Assembly: GCF_017916325.1 (NCBI RefSeq)
Contig: NC_090143.1
Coordinates: 62,001-126,000, forward strand
DNA from: Leishmania martiniquensis
Lineage: Eukaryota; Euglenozoa; Kinetoplastea; Trypanosomatida; Trypanosomatidae
Direction: 5' to 3'
Length of the DNA: 64,000 nucleotides
In this document: positions 9,920-20,387 of the stretch, in pieces
Position numbering within the stretch: the stretch's first letter is position 1
How the letters are laid out: the number at the start of each line of letters is the position of its first letter
Made by a program: the position numbers and the translations under genes
Notes under the pieces: generated by a model
What the model saw: the letters and a program-made list of their open reading frames with translations, nothing else
Told to the model about the DNA's origin: nothing
Database searches by the model: none

Positions 9920-12676
9920 ATGCTGTTCAGCCTGACGGAGGGCCCTAACACCACCACCTCCACGGTGTTCCTGGACAGCCTTCCCGCGTGGCTTCAGAGC
10001 ATGCTGGGCAGGCAGCATATGTGCTGCAAGACGCTGCTTCAGGATTGGACTGCTCAAGACGCCTTGCCTGAGGAGTTGCTCTCGCTCTTCTGGATGCGTC
10101 GTGCCGTGACCCAGCCGTACAGCAGCTGGTACCTGCACAACTCGGAGACCTACAGGGGCGTGCCAATGTCGATGCGCCTGCCAAAGGTTGTCGTCGCTGA
10201 AGGGCAACTCCTGTACCCGTTCCATGTGCTTTACCTGTATGCGTGTGGGGTGTGGCTGCGTTGGGTGCGGCCCGACCTCGCCGTGAAGCTCTTCACGCCA
10301 CATGAGCAGCCACGGCTGAAGCACGCCGAAGCGGTGCAGCTGAGGAGCACGCTTGCATGGCCCTGCGTGGGCTGCGTGGTGCTGGTCGGCGGACCAGCAG
10401 TCTGGTGCTTCGTCGGCACCCTTTCGCGCATGCTGCGCCACGCGGTTCGCGAGCGGGAGCGCGCATCGCGCATCTATTGGCCAGCTGACGTCTGCGCTGC
10501 TGTGGCGGCGTCTGGAGGTGGAGCGCCGGTTTCCGAGAATGCGGCAGCGGCATCGACCAAGGCGTGCAAGGAGAAGGCCTTCGGCATAGCAACAGAGCTT
10601 GCCGGCGTAACGACGCTCGAGACGAGTGACGCAGCCATCTTTCTCGGCTCCCTCAGTATCCTTTTCACGGGCATCGTGCCACTCTTCGTCATGGAGATGT
10701 GTACGATGCAGCCGTGGTGCCTGTGCGGGTCGCTGCTCGTGTGGGCAGTCTTTTGTGTTCTCAAGGATGAGCTGCAGCTCCACGCCGCTGAGGAGCACAT
10801 GACAGACGCCGCCTTCGACTTGAGCACACCGGTGGTCGTTGAGCGCGGCTTAGAGTTCTTTGCGCTGAAGCGGCAGCCGAGTCTCTGCCCACTCATCGCG
10901 CTCTCTGTGATAGTCACCGTGATGTCGCTCACCATGCCGTCATGCCTCTTTGCGAGACTGCTCTTCTTCCTCTGGAGCCTCTCGGCCTGCTGGCAACGCA
11001 GCCACCGGCGCGTTCTCGTGAAGCTGCAGCTTCCAAAAAGAACGGCCGATACGTCGGCGATCAGCAACAAATCGGTGCGCATCGGCTACTCATGCTACAG
11101 CGACACGCTGTGGATGGCCAGATGCCTGTGCTGTTCCACAATTTTTGCCGCCTGCCTTGTGCTGGCCGTCACGACGCCATGGTGGCTCCATCAGCAGCCC
11201 CTGGTGGCATTCATGAACCTTTTCGCTCGCCCGCCAAAGCCGCTGCCCAATGCGTCCCTCAAAGGTGGCAGCGTTGGACGTGCCACCGAGCCGGCGAGTA
11301 CGTCCTTCACGGGTGGATACGAGATGCATCCCCGCTGCCTCGCTGGCTACTACTCGTACGGCAGCTGCGCGCGGCCAACGTCGAATATGTGGCGACTGAC
11401 CGTGTGGTTCGGGTTACCCTGGACTACCGTGGCCAAGACCCTTACTTCCATTTTTACCGCGGACCGCGGCTACATCGACCAGGAGAGTCCGCTGTGGCTG
11501 AACTACATCATGCTTCTCCTCGCCCTCGGGAACTCGGGCAGTATTCTCGTGCTCAGTTTCTACCGCGTCCGTAAGCCGCCGCTCTCCTTCGAGACGCCGG
11601 TATGGTACGCAACGCAGCGGGTGGCACAGCTGGCAGGGTGCCGCGGTGGTGCACAATCACCAGTGCCGCCTGCGTCCGAGTCCGTCTCGGGAGCGCCGGT
11701 CAGCGCGGGCAAAAGGCACCAGCGAGCCAAGGTGGTGACGTGCCTGTCTCGGGAAGAGTACATTGTGAAGCAAGTCGTACTGCTGTGCTGGATGCTCTCC
11801 GTCATCACCGCCTCTGGGACGATGCTGTTCCTTCACAGCGCGCCCGACAGCTGCGTCTTGATGTTTCCCTGCGGTTCGCTGCTGGCGGCGGTGTACGTGG
11901 TCATCCGTATCCTGCGCTGCGAGCGGCCGCTCGCCTTTCACCCGATGCCACCGCAACCCGTCAAAGCAGTCTGTGCCGCGCCGATGCGACCGAAGAGTGC
12001 GGCGCCCGCTTCTGCGGACGATCCGACACCGCATGACTTCGGCAGCGCCGCGATTCCGGCGGCGCCGCAGGGCACACAAAGTCACGCTTCCCCAGCGCAC
12101 AACCAGCAGGACCGCGACGATGAGCGACCGCCTGCTGCCTCGCGGTGGTGCTCAACAGCTGTGGCGCCGAGCCTGGCGCACGCTGCTGATGTGTCGTGGC
12201 TCTGTCTTGTCTTGACGGCATCCGTGCTCGGCACAGGGGCGCTGACGTGGATGACGGTGCCGACGCTGCTGCGCCACGCAATTCTCTTCCTGCTGGGCGG
12301 GTGCGTGACTCTGTCGCTGGCGCAGCTACGGACATTGTCCCAGGTGGACACCACGAGCTACATCTTCATGAGACTCGGTGCGCTGGGCAGTGTGGTACTG
12401 GGGCTTCTACTGGCCGCGCAGGCTGTGCCGCCGTCGTCCGCGTCGACGTTGGCGCGCTGGCTCGTGTGGGTTACGGACAGGGTGGGCGACATCTACACGC
12501 GCACCGCCGAAAATGTCCTACGCAGCCTTATTTACCAATCTGCGGCCGCCTGTCTTCTGTTCGCTTGTTGTGTTGTACACGCAACACTGCGCCTGGCGCG
12601 GCTGGCACTGGAACCGGAGGGCGTGTCCTTGGTGCCCATCGAGGAGGAACGCCTGCCTCCTCACGAGCGACAGTGA
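9920..12676 (+). CDS. Large multi-pass membrane protein, unknown function
   Basis: A 918-residue protein from the first in-frame ATG at 9920; the open frame extends upstream but only with a TTG. About thirteen hydrophobic segments are visible: one near residue 150, three around 240-290, a pair near 335-370, one near 410, one near 535, two near 620-660, and three or four in the last 170 residues. Soluble loops include an Ala/Gly-rich stretch near 205 and a Ser/Pro/Ala-rich stretch near 690-750. The tail is acidic and hydrophilic. No transporter, channel or transferase motif is recognised. Its topology suggests an integral protein of an internal or surface membrane. It may be a kinetoplastid-specific family. 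A start-overlapping upstream frame (9873-9935) could affect translation if the mRNA begins upstream of it. Confidence 0.75.
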   Translation: MLFSLTEGPNTTTSTVFLDSLPAWLQSMLGRQHMCCKTLLQDWTAQDALPEELLSLFWMRRAVTQPYSSWYLHNSETYRGVPMSMRLPKVVVAEGQLLYPFHVLYLYACGVWLRWVRPDLAVKLFTPHEQPRLKHAEAVQLRSTLAWPCVGCVVLVGGPAVWCFVGTLSRMLRHAVRERERASRIYWPADVCAAVAASGGGAPVSENAAAASTKACKEKAFGIATELAGVTTLETSDAAIFLGSLSILFTGIVPLFVMEMCTMQPWCLCGSLLVWAVFCVLKDELQLHAAEEHMTDAAFDLSTPVVVERGLEFFALKRQPSLCPLIALSVIVTVMSLTMPSCLFARLLFFLWSLSACWQRSHRRVLVKLQLPKRTADTSAISNKSVRIGYSCYSDTLWMARCLCCSTIFAACLVLAVTTPWWLHQQPLVAFMNLFARPPKPLPNASLKGGSVGRATEPASTSFTGGYEMHPRCLAGYYSYGSCARPTSNMWRLTVWFGLPWTTVAKTLTSIFTADRGYIDQESPLWLNYIMLLLALGNSGSILVLSFYRVRKPPLSFETPVWYATQRVAQLAGCRGGAQSPVPPASESVSGAPVSAGKRHQRAKVVTCLSREEYIVKQVVLLCWMLSVITASGTMLFLHSAPDSCVLMFPCGSLLAAVYVVIRILRCERPLAFHPMPPQPVKAVCAAPMRPKSAAPASADDPTPHDFGSAAIPAAPQGTQSHASPAHNQQDRDDERPPAASRWCSTAVAPSLAHAADVSWLCLVLTASVLGTGALTWMTVPTLLRHAILFLLGGCVTLSLAQLRTLSQVDTTSYIFMRLGALGSVVLGLLLAAQAVPPSSASTLARWLVWVTDRVGDIYTRTAENVLRSLIYQSAAACLLFACCVVHATLRLARLALEPEGVSLVPIEEERLPPHERQ

Positions 12677-14142
12677 GACGCCTCTCGCCACCAAAGGTCA
12701 ACCGAAGAGGCGGCTGTAATTTGTGGTTGCGTCTCTGGTAGGCATGTTGACGGCGCGTCACAGCAGCGCCGTACCCTCTGCGCCCACTCTCCCCCCTCTC
12801 GACGCGAATATGTCGCGCTGCACTGCTGCGCACAATCGCAGTGATACTGACATGCAGTGCGTGGAGGGGTGTCGAAGGAGAGAGCAGTGCAGGAGGTGCG
12901 AAGGTGCGCCATGCAGCGGCGTCCTCTCTTCTTCCCTGTGCCTCCCGCGTATCTCCCTCAGGGGACGCGGCGTTGCATGTGCGCGCCTCCACGCGCAGCC
13001 GCGCACGCTAGCAGGCACTCACGCACCGGCTTTCTGTCTTTCCTTTTGTTTGCCAACAGTCCCGCCATCCGTCCATGTGGTGCTCCTCTACCTCACCCCC
13101 TACTCCCGTCTGACTCTGCGGGTGTGTGCCTTCGCTTTGCTGTTCTCTCATTCACTCTCTCCATGTCTTCGTATTCGCTCGTAGATGCTGGTGCAGGCAG
13201 GCGTGTTACGTGCGCTGAGGTGTCTCTATTCGTGTAGATGGGCAGCCACGCCAGTCGTCACCACACCGGCAGGCACTTGCGAAGGGGAGTCACAGTCACT
13301 GCATAGCTCATTCTGACCTTCGTTTTTCTTTGGGCGTGTACGGTGCCTCTCTCAGCGCCTGAGGCACGAGCGCGCGAGTCTGCGCACATGCCTCCCCCCC
13401 GCACACACACTGCCTTACCCTCTCCTGAGGGGGTTGCGAGTGTGGCTTCAGCACAAGACCGCTTAGGGCAGAAGGCGCGGTGGTCGTCACCGGCGCATGC
13501 GGGAGAGGCGCACACCAGCATCCACCGCATATGGTTGCCGGTCCACTCACGGAACGGCTTGCACCCCCCCCGGCCTCACGTTCGCACACTTGGAGCCCCT
13601 CGCTCTCTCTCACCTTTCCTCTGATGTCCCCTCCGAGAGCAGCGAACTTCGCCTTACGCCTTTCTGTTCTCGCTGGCCCTTTCGGTTGTTTCTCACGGCA
13701 CTTTCACTCCCAAACTGCACTCGCAGTGCTTCCGTACCGTCATTTACTCTCCCGCCTGTGGAGGGCCTCCTCACCGTCTCCCTCCCTCCTTCCGCAGTGC
13801 ACTTATACACCCCTGCTTCCGCACACGCGTACGCGCCCACGCCCTATCACTGCCATCGCCACTGACTAACCCTCCCATCGCTCTCGGAAAGAGTTCTGCT
13901 CTGCTGCTTCTCTGCCCTTACCTTACCTGTCCACCCCCACCCCCGTCGTCGTCTGCGCACCTGCGCTCTCTCTAGAGATCACCCTCTGAGCGTGTCTGCC
14001 TGTCTCTGACAAGCTCCCTCATCGCTGCTGCACTGAAAGAAGGGGGCGATTTTTCACCACCACCACCGCGACCGACTCATACGCAGACACACACACACAC
14101 ACCTCCCCCTTCCTCCTCTCACCCCCCTTTCGTCCGGCCAAC
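12677..14142. other. Spacer upstream of ISCL
   Basis: C/T-rich DNA with several candidate acceptors. The AG at 14085-14086, after a TTTTCACCACC run and before a CA tract, is a reasonable trans-splice site for ISCL with a 5' UTR of about 56 bases. No convincing coding sequence is present. Confidence 0.6.
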
Positions 14143-16113
14143 ATGTCTCACGTCTCAAATACAGCCGCGGGCGAGCTACCCATCCGCGTGCTTACCTTCA
14201 ACCTCTGGGGCATCTTCAATTCAAAGATGCGTGTGGCCCGCATGAAGGCGTTTGCGGCAAAGGTCGAGCACTACGATGTCATTTTACTGCAAGAGCAGTT
14301 CTCCGCGGAGGACTTCGACCTCATCTTCCGGCACGCCTCGCCGCTTGTGCAGCAGTCCTATTACTTTCGTCGCTTCCCCAGCGCTTTCTACGGCTCCGGC
14401 TGTGCCGTCATCTCGCGTTACCCTATCCACCAAGCCTTCTTTCACATCTTCCCCCTCCAGGGCTATCCGGAGATGGTCCTACACGGTGACTTCTTTGCCA
14501 ATAAGGGGGCCGCTATGGTGCGGGTGATGGTGCCAGTGGCGACAGAGCAGAGCGGCGCCGTCAAGACGCAGGAGGTGACCCTGTACATTACGCACCTTGT
14601 CGCCATATATCAGAAAGTCAGCCAACTACCGTCATGGAAGTGCGAGCGCTACCTCCCTTTCCGCATCTCCCAGGCGGTGTCGCTCGCGAACTTCATCATA
14701 AGCACCTCGCATCCTGCTGACCGCATCATCATCGGCGGCGACTTCAATTGCTCTCAGCGCTCGCTCGAGGTACAGACGATGCTCATGCTACTCAAGCGAA
14801 ACGGGTACGACATCCTCTCCGTCTTGCCCTCACCGAAGGCGCTGCCGGATGCAGCGGCGGAGCGGGAGGGCGACGGCGGGCAGCAGCTCTTCACCTTTTC
14901 GGAGCGCAACGCCTTCAACGCGATGAGCACGTCTTACTTTAAGCTGCTCAACCTCCAGTCGGATATCCCGGCGCAGATCGATCATATCTTTTTCTCCCGC
15001 CAGACCTTTGCGCTGCGCGACTTCGCTGACTGCCCTGACGTCGCCGTTACCGACGACTGCCCGCGCAGCCTGCAAGACACGCCGAGCGGGGTCATTGTCT
15101 TCACCAAAGACGAGGTGTATGTCCCTCCGACGGCGACCTGGTGCGCATTCCTGTGGCATCTGCTCACCGGCAGGGCTGCGTCACGCGGCACCGGCCAGAT
15201 CGGGCAGGCCACGCAGTCATCGGGCAAGACGGCGGAGGAAGCGGAAGGGCAGTGTGCCGGCGAAGCAGCTCATTACTACCCGCTGTCGGACCACTTTGGG
15301 GTGGCAGCGTTACTTGGCATGCGCGTGGAAGAGGAGAGCTCAGCGGCCTCGAAGGCCGAGTGCGATACGAAGATGCGCGACGCGGCAGCGCCATCGCTCA
15401 CTCCAGAGGAGGCGCGCGTGTTGCAGACGGTGGTGGATTTCCTGGAGGATTACGTGTGCAGGCTCCGCTCACAAGCGAAGGTGTCGCGCTACATCGCGAT
15501 ATCGTCACTGCTGCTGGTGGCGACGAACATTTGGGCCCTCCGACGATTAAGCGCGGCAGAGGAGGAACGCGCGGCAACAGTGCTGGAGCAGATGTATGTT
15601 ATGGCAGCTGCAACCAACCGCAGCACAGCGAAGGCGGTGCAGCAGGACAAAGGGCTCGAGTCCGTAAAGCACGTCTTTAACGTGGTGAAGAAGTGGGTGA
15701 GTAGCCAGTGGAACTCAACGCTGCAGATGGCAAGTGCAGCGACGGACGCAGCGTCAGCACCCGGCAACAGCAGCAGCGCCGACACAGCAGAAGTGCTCAC
15801 AAAGTCTGCTGCACCGGTAACCGACTCGTCGGCACCGTTGCCGAAGAAAGTTCACACGCCCACCGACATCACTAACGCGAACAGCGCGCCAACCACACCC
15901 GAGGATGGTGCTGCAACTGCTAAGCGTCCAGACTTCTGTGCCATTGCGAGGGCGCTCGTGTGGCGCCCATTATGGGCCTCCGTATGGGTTTCCTCCGCGC
16001 TGAACATCTCCGCCGCCGTCGTGGGCACCTTGTCCTTCGCGATCGGCACGTTCCAGCGCGCGGGTAACGCCAACATCCTTGAGGAACAAGTCGGCCAGCT
16101 GAAGCTGTTGTAA
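14143..16113 (+). CDS. ISCL: ISCL, neutral sphingomyelinase / inositol phosphosphingolipid phospholipase C-like
   Basis: A 656-residue protein of the endonuclease/exonuclease/phosphatase fold. Catalytic motifs are intact: TFNLWG (Asn20), LLQEQF (Glu51, Mg ligand), ITHL (His151), GGDFNCS (Asp200, Asn202), QIDHIF (Asp280-His281) and SDHFG (Asp383, His384 as general base). It should hydrolyse sphingomyelin or inositol phosphosphingolipids to ceramide and a phospho-headgroup. The C-terminal third carries two hydrophobic segments (about 450-466 and 612-636) with a Ser/Thr/Ala-rich loop between them, so it is membrane-anchored. In L. major, ISCL is the main sphingolipid phospholipase C and matters for acid tolerance and infection in mammals (from published work, as I recall it). 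The start ATG fits the conserved N-terminus and a short 5' UTR. Confidence 0.93.
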   Translation: MSHVSNTAAGELPIRVLTFNLWGIFNSKMRVARMKAFAAKVEHYDVILLQEQFSAEDFDLIFRHASPLVQQSYYFRRFPSAFYGSGCAVISRYPIHQAFFHIFPLQGYPEMVLHGDFFANKGAAMVRVMVPVATEQSGAVKTQEVTLYITHLVAIYQKVSQLPSWKCERYLPFRISQAVSLANFIISTSHPADRIIIGGDFNCSQRSLEVQTMLMLLKRNGYDILSVLPSPKALPDAAAEREGDGGQQLFTFSERNAFNAMSTSYFKLLNLQSDIPAQIDHIFFSRQTFALRDFADCPDVAVTDDCPRSLQDTPSGVIVFTKDEVYVPPTATWCAFLWHLLTGRAASRGTGQIGQATQSSGKTAEEAEGQCAGEAAHYYPLSDHFGVAALLGMRVEEESSAASKAECDTKMRDAAAPSLTPEEARVLQTVVDFLEDYVCRLRSQAKVSRYIAISSLLLVATNIWALRRLSAAEEERAATVLEQMYVMAAATNRSTAKAVQQDKGLESVKHVFNVVKKWVSSQWNSTLQMASAATDAASAPGNSSSADTAEVLTKSAAPVTDSSAPLPKKVHTPTDITNANSAPTTPEDGAATAKRPDFCAIARALVWRPLWASVWVSSALNISAAVVGTLSFAIGTFQRAGNANILEEQVGQLKLL

Positions 16114-17234
16114 GGGTGCTATGCACGTGTGCCCCTTTCTTGCGCGTGCGCGGGCCTCATGGCACCGTCAAGGGCCGTGCACCTGACCCTTGCGCGTCGC
16201 CTCTCTTCTTCCATGGGGCAGCAACCCAAACAAAAAAAGCACACTGGGCTGCCCCTTTCCCCCCTCAACCCCCCCCATCCACATCCTCTCTCTCTTTTTT
16301 TCGTCTTCCTCTCACAGCCGCACGTGCGCGTGTGCCGCCGTACGGATTGCTGCTGCTGCTTCCCCCCCCCCCCACCCCTTCCACCTCTGTGAAGATGAAC
16401 ACCACATGCCGATCGTCAAAGTCGCGGCTGCGGCGTTGGCTAGCAGACGAGGAGGGAGGGGAGGGGGGAGAGGCGATGGCCGTTGAGGCTATCATGTGCC
16501 GCAAAGTGTATCGATGCCGAGTTGTGCTTTGCCAAACGGGGCGCGGGTGCCGTCTTCGCCTTGTCCTTTTCAGTTTTTCGTATGATTCCATTTTTTTTTC
16601 TTTTCGCCGGCTCAATGCTTTGCTCTCACTCCTTCACTCGCGGTGTGTCTGTGTCCGTCCCTCTCTCCCTCCCTCTCTCTCTGTGTGTGTGGCTCTTTGC
16701 CAATGGGACGATCGGTGCTTGCTTGCAGACCTCGGCTGCCGTATACCTCTCTCTTCTCCCCCTTTCGCTTCGCCTCCGCGCGCATTTTTTTTCTGCGCCG
16801 GCCGTGCTGCTCCCCTCCGCCACCCGCCACCCCTGCCTTTCCCTGGGTTCACATGAGCCGTTAACTATCCACGCGCCATCATCAGAGGAGGCCCTATTGC
16901 GGCCTGCGCACGCCAGGGAAGCGAAGCGATACGTGTGTGTGTGTATGTTGATGCTACAGGTGGCTGGCGATCATCGAGCGGCCAGCGCCGACTCTTCGTG
17001 CGGTTCGCCTGTCAGCACCGCTTTGCTTTTTTTTTCTGCCTGCCTTCTGAGAACATTTGTTTTCACCGCTCCTCCTCCTCTCCCCCTCCCTCCCAACCAC
17101 AGCCTTCTATGAGGACATGGAGGAAGCGACATCTCAGTGCGTCGTGTCTTGGGGTAGTCTACACTGCACTCTCTGTACGAGGGGAAGGCAAGCAGCCCTT
17201 CCGTTTCGCCCTTCCCTTCCTGTCACCTGCAAAT

Positions 17235-17660
17235 TGACCCTGCAGCGATGTCAGCCTCCAGAACCCACACCATAGGGAAGCCACAGCGATGCGCCGGTGC
17301 TGGTGTCGGCGGTCAGGTCCTGCATGGTGTTGCGTCGCCGCGGCCTGCGACAGTGGGCGCGTTTGCGCGGCGCTTCAGCGTGACTCGAGCGTGTATTTCA
17401 CACGGGCCTCACGCTGCCCACACCGGTGGCGGCGAGCCGGCGCGACGCCCCCGACGTGGATGCACCACGTGGCGGCCGGCATGGTATGCGGTTACTGTGT
17501 GTGAGGCGGCCTGCGGGGCGGTGCGGCGTGTGGAGTTGGAGGCAGGGGCCTGCGAGAGGGCCGTGGAGAGGGGGGAGGGTGGCGGTGTGGAGTGTAGCCC
17601 GCGCTGCTTAGGGGAGAGCGGACACACGGCAGGGGAGGGCGAAGAGAAACAGTCTTTGCG
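17235..17660 (+). mobile_element. Dispersed repeat copy A, SIDER-like
   Basis: Within this G-rich block, 17521-17640 is closely similar to 44477-44600. Shared stretches include GTTGGAGGCAGGGGCCTGCG, GAGAGGGCCG, AGGGTGGCGGTGTG, AGCCCGCGCTGC and AGGGGAGAGCGGACAC, with a few substitutions and short indels. Two such copies in intergenic DNA suggest a dispersed family. Short degenerate retroposons of the SIDER class are the common intergenic repeats of Leishmania, so this is the likely identity. The outer limits are set by composition and are approximate. Confidence 0.55.
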
Positions 17661-18644
17661 GTGAGCTCCGTTGCCTGCAGCTCACATCTCTGCCCATCAA
17701 TGCCGGGAGCGAGGTGTCGTCCTCTTCCTCCCCGATCCCCTCTCTGGCGCTGCCGTGTTCAGGACAGTGACCCCATTCTCTTTCCTCCGCTGCTCGCTTG
17801 TGTGTGTGCTTGTTCCTCGTAGCGCTCACCCCGCCGGCGCCGCACTCTGCGGCTACCCGCTGTACAATGTCGCCTCGCTGGGTGCGACGGGGTACATCAT
17901 CTCTCGTGGCGAGCGAACTCGGCGATGCAGCAGTTCAGCGATCGCAGTGAGGAGGCGAGAGAGAGATGATGATGAAGTGCGCGTACGACTGTCGTGGCAC
18001 TTAGAAGCACTGGAGAGCGTTTGGGGGGAGGGGGTGACGCGGGATAGAGGACTGCAAGCGAGGAGCGAATGCGCGACAGTAGCAGGATGACTCGAGGCTT
18101 GCACGCGCAGACACACGCACACCACATGCCGAATATTTATCTATTCAACGGAAGGAAAGGGTCGACAAGCTCGAGTGAACGCCCGACGCGTCGCAGGGAT
18201 GCACGCGAAAGGTGAAAGAAAGGGGGAGGGTGCACATGTGTCCTGTGGCAGAGTGTCGCCGACGGCGTGTCGTTAAGCACCTCACTTTCTACAAGGGGTG
18301 GGCAAATACAGGCGACGCGACGCGAAAGAGAAGCCCGCGTAAATTCAGCAGAGAGTCTCTTTCGTCTGTTGTCTTCCCCAGTGTGGGCTTGTGGCACCGC
18401 GCACCCGCGCCTCATGGCCGTGGACGCCATCGCTGTGACGACCCTACCCTTCTCTGCGCAGCATGCTTCGCCTTCCTGCCGTGCTAGACAGTCATCCGCC
18501 ACCTTCGCTACTCCCTCATAAGACCCCCGTGCACATCTCGCTCGCACAATCGCGCAGAGGCCATGCAGCGCACCCCACCCCCAATCCTTTCGTAGTCGGC
18601 AAGCAGCAGTGCCTCTTTCTCAGACAGACACGGCAGATTTGTTC

Positions 18645-18679
18645 AGCCTCCCCCCTCTTCCTCCCTCACTTCTGTGCAG
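18645..18679 (+). promoter_or_regulatory. Predicted spliced-leader acceptor for the 18906 gene
   Basis: An almost pure C/T run (18645-18674) ends in GTGCAG at 18674-18679. The 5' UTR would be about 226 bases and would contain a 20-codon upstream frame (18704-18766). Confidence 0.55.
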
Positions 18680-18905
18680 ACTGGCGTTCGGCACACGCAC
18701 GTCATGCGTAGGGAGGCAGCGGTGTGTCCCACTCTCGTCTGCGTTGCCCCCAAGGAGAAAGACTAGAAATTCAGTGAACACCAGACGCGCGCGTGGACAC
18801 GCACACACAAACAGTCACTCGCTCGTTGCACGCACCTTCGGGGCCTGTCCTTACTCACCTGCACGGGTGCCGCTCGCCTTCAACTGTTCTCGTCCCGAGT
18901 CGCCG

Positions 18906-20387
18906 ATGCTTCCCCAACGCCTGCAGCTGCACGCATGCAATGGACTTGCGCTCCCGCGCGGCATCGAGCAGCAGCCGCGGCCTTTGAGAAGACGCACCAT
19001 CAACCGACTGCTGGAAGCGCCCCATGGGAGCTGCGCTCCAGCGAGCGGGGACTGCCCCGCGACTGCACTCGAGGCAGAGGAGCCGTTCCACGCGAATGAA
19101 AATGATTCTGGCGGCCGAAAGGGACGCGGCAGCGAGGAAGGCGACGCGGACGCGGTGGCGGAGGAGGAGGAGGTGATCGTGATGGCCCCACCGCCGACCG
19201 TACCCGATGGCGCAGGCGCTGCTGCTCGAGCTCCACGAGACGTCGGGCCGGTGCACACGTCCACGCGGTATGTGCGCCCGTACGAGGAGGAGGACTGCTT
19301 CGCTATGGTAGCAACGGCTGCTGCAGCTGTGGCTGACACTGCCGCGTCAGCCGCGCTTGCACAAGCGGAGCTGGACAGCGATGCCGGGCTTCCTCCGAGA
19401 GACAACCGAAAAAGTGCTGCGGAGTTTTACGCCAGCGTACGGCGTTGGAGCACTGAGGGCGGAGAGCCGTGGCCCCACTCCAGTGCGGGCGATGGCCAAA
19501 CGTCGTCGGCAGAGAGCCAAAGAGGCGGCCACGCCTCCGAGTGCCTCCGTGGCAGTCGTACGTGCCATAATTCCCCTTTCCAGAAAGAAAGGGCGCAGGA
19601 GGTGATACGCGCATCCGCATGTCAGGCCGCCTCTCCCGCAAAGAGGCGCGTTTCTGTAGGAGGGCGAAGCAGTGCGCCAGCCTCAACGGTGAGGGAGGAG
19701 GCGTCGCCCTCGTTTCTGCCTCTGTTGCCGTTCTATTCCGCCTCCGCGAGGCAAGTTGAGGCAAGCCCGGCGACGTCGTCGAACTGTGCGCCAGATCGCT
19801 ACAGCAGACGCGACAGCGACACCGATGACGGTGCTTCGTTTGTGTGCAGCACCTCGACCACTTCCACCTTCGCGCCTCATGACGACGGCTACCGAGGAGA
19901 CGGCGGTGGCTGTCAGGCACAAGTAGCCTCGGCGGAGTGTCAGCCGCACTTGACGGTGCCAGCAAGTGCTCTGCAGCGGGCGATACGAAAGCGTGTTTCG
20001 GTTCAGCAAGGTGAAGGCGGTGTTCGCAATGGCGAGATACGGCGAAACCGTCCGCTCACACACGGTAAGGGCGGCCAGCTCGCCATCCACGGGAGCTTCA
20101 GCTTAGCGCCCCGCTACCGTCGGCACGCGCGGTACATGGCGCTGCGTGATTTGCGGCCAGCGGCGTCGCCGACGACGTCGATGAACTCAAGCACCTCCGC
20201 CAGCGCGTTTCTTCAGCTGTTCCCATCATCTCCACTGTCCTCCTCTGTGGGCTACGAGGTGAACGGCGAGGCCTCGTTGCGGGCGCCCGACATTGAGACG
20301 GATGCGATGTCAAAGGCCTGGACTGTCATTATGAAGTACTGCGCGGCCCATCACGGGCCACACGCTCCTCGACGCACGCTTCTCTGA
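18906..20387 (+). CDS. Disordered protein of unknown function
   Basis: A 493-residue protein from the first ATG (18906) of an open frame that begins upstream at a GTG. The sequence is Ala/Ser/Arg/Glu-rich with acidic patches (near residues 80-90 and 120) and an Ala-rich helix-prone stretch near 135-160. Most of the rest looks intrinsically disordered. Basic segments near residues 355-415 and a short conserved-looking C-terminal helix (AMSKAWTVIMKYCAAHH) stand out as possible binding regions. There is no signal peptide, membrane segment or known domain. The downstream neighbour is UBA2, but co-transcription does not imply shared function here. It is probably specific to Leishmania and relatives. 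Confidence 0.7.
   Translation: MLPQRLQLHACNGLALPRGIEQQPRPLRRRTINRLLEAPHGSCAPASGDCPATALEAEEPFHANENDSGGRKGRGSEEGDADAVAEEEEVIVMAPPPTVPDGAGAAARAPRDVGPVHTSTRYVRPYEEEDCFAMVATAAAAVADTAASAALAQAELDSDAGLPPRDNRKSAAEFYASVRRWSTEGGEPWPHSSAGDGQTSSAESQRGGHASECLRGSRTCHNSPFQKERAQEVIRASACQAASPAKRRVSVGGRSSAPASTVREEASPSFLPLLPFYSASARQVEASPATSSNCAPDRYSRRDSDTDDGASFVCSTSTTSTFAPHDDGYRGDGGGCQAQVASAECQPHLTVPASALQRAIRKRVSVQQGEGGVRNGEIRRNRPLTHGKGGQLAIHGSFSLAPRYRRHARYMALRDLRPAASPTTSMNSSTSASAFLQLFPSSPLSSSVGYEVNGEASLRAPDIETDAMSKAWTVIMKYCAAHHGPHAPRRTLL

Larger units (their letters stand above)
16114..18905. other. 2.8 kb spacer with a dispersed repeat
   Basis: The first 1.1 kb is C/T-rich with T-runs. From about 17235 to 17660 the composition changes to GC-rich, G-biased DNA that contains a block repeated at 44477-44600. 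The last part (18640-18680) carries the probable acceptor for the next gene. The long frames are Ser/Pro/Arg-rich shadows. Confidence 0.6.
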
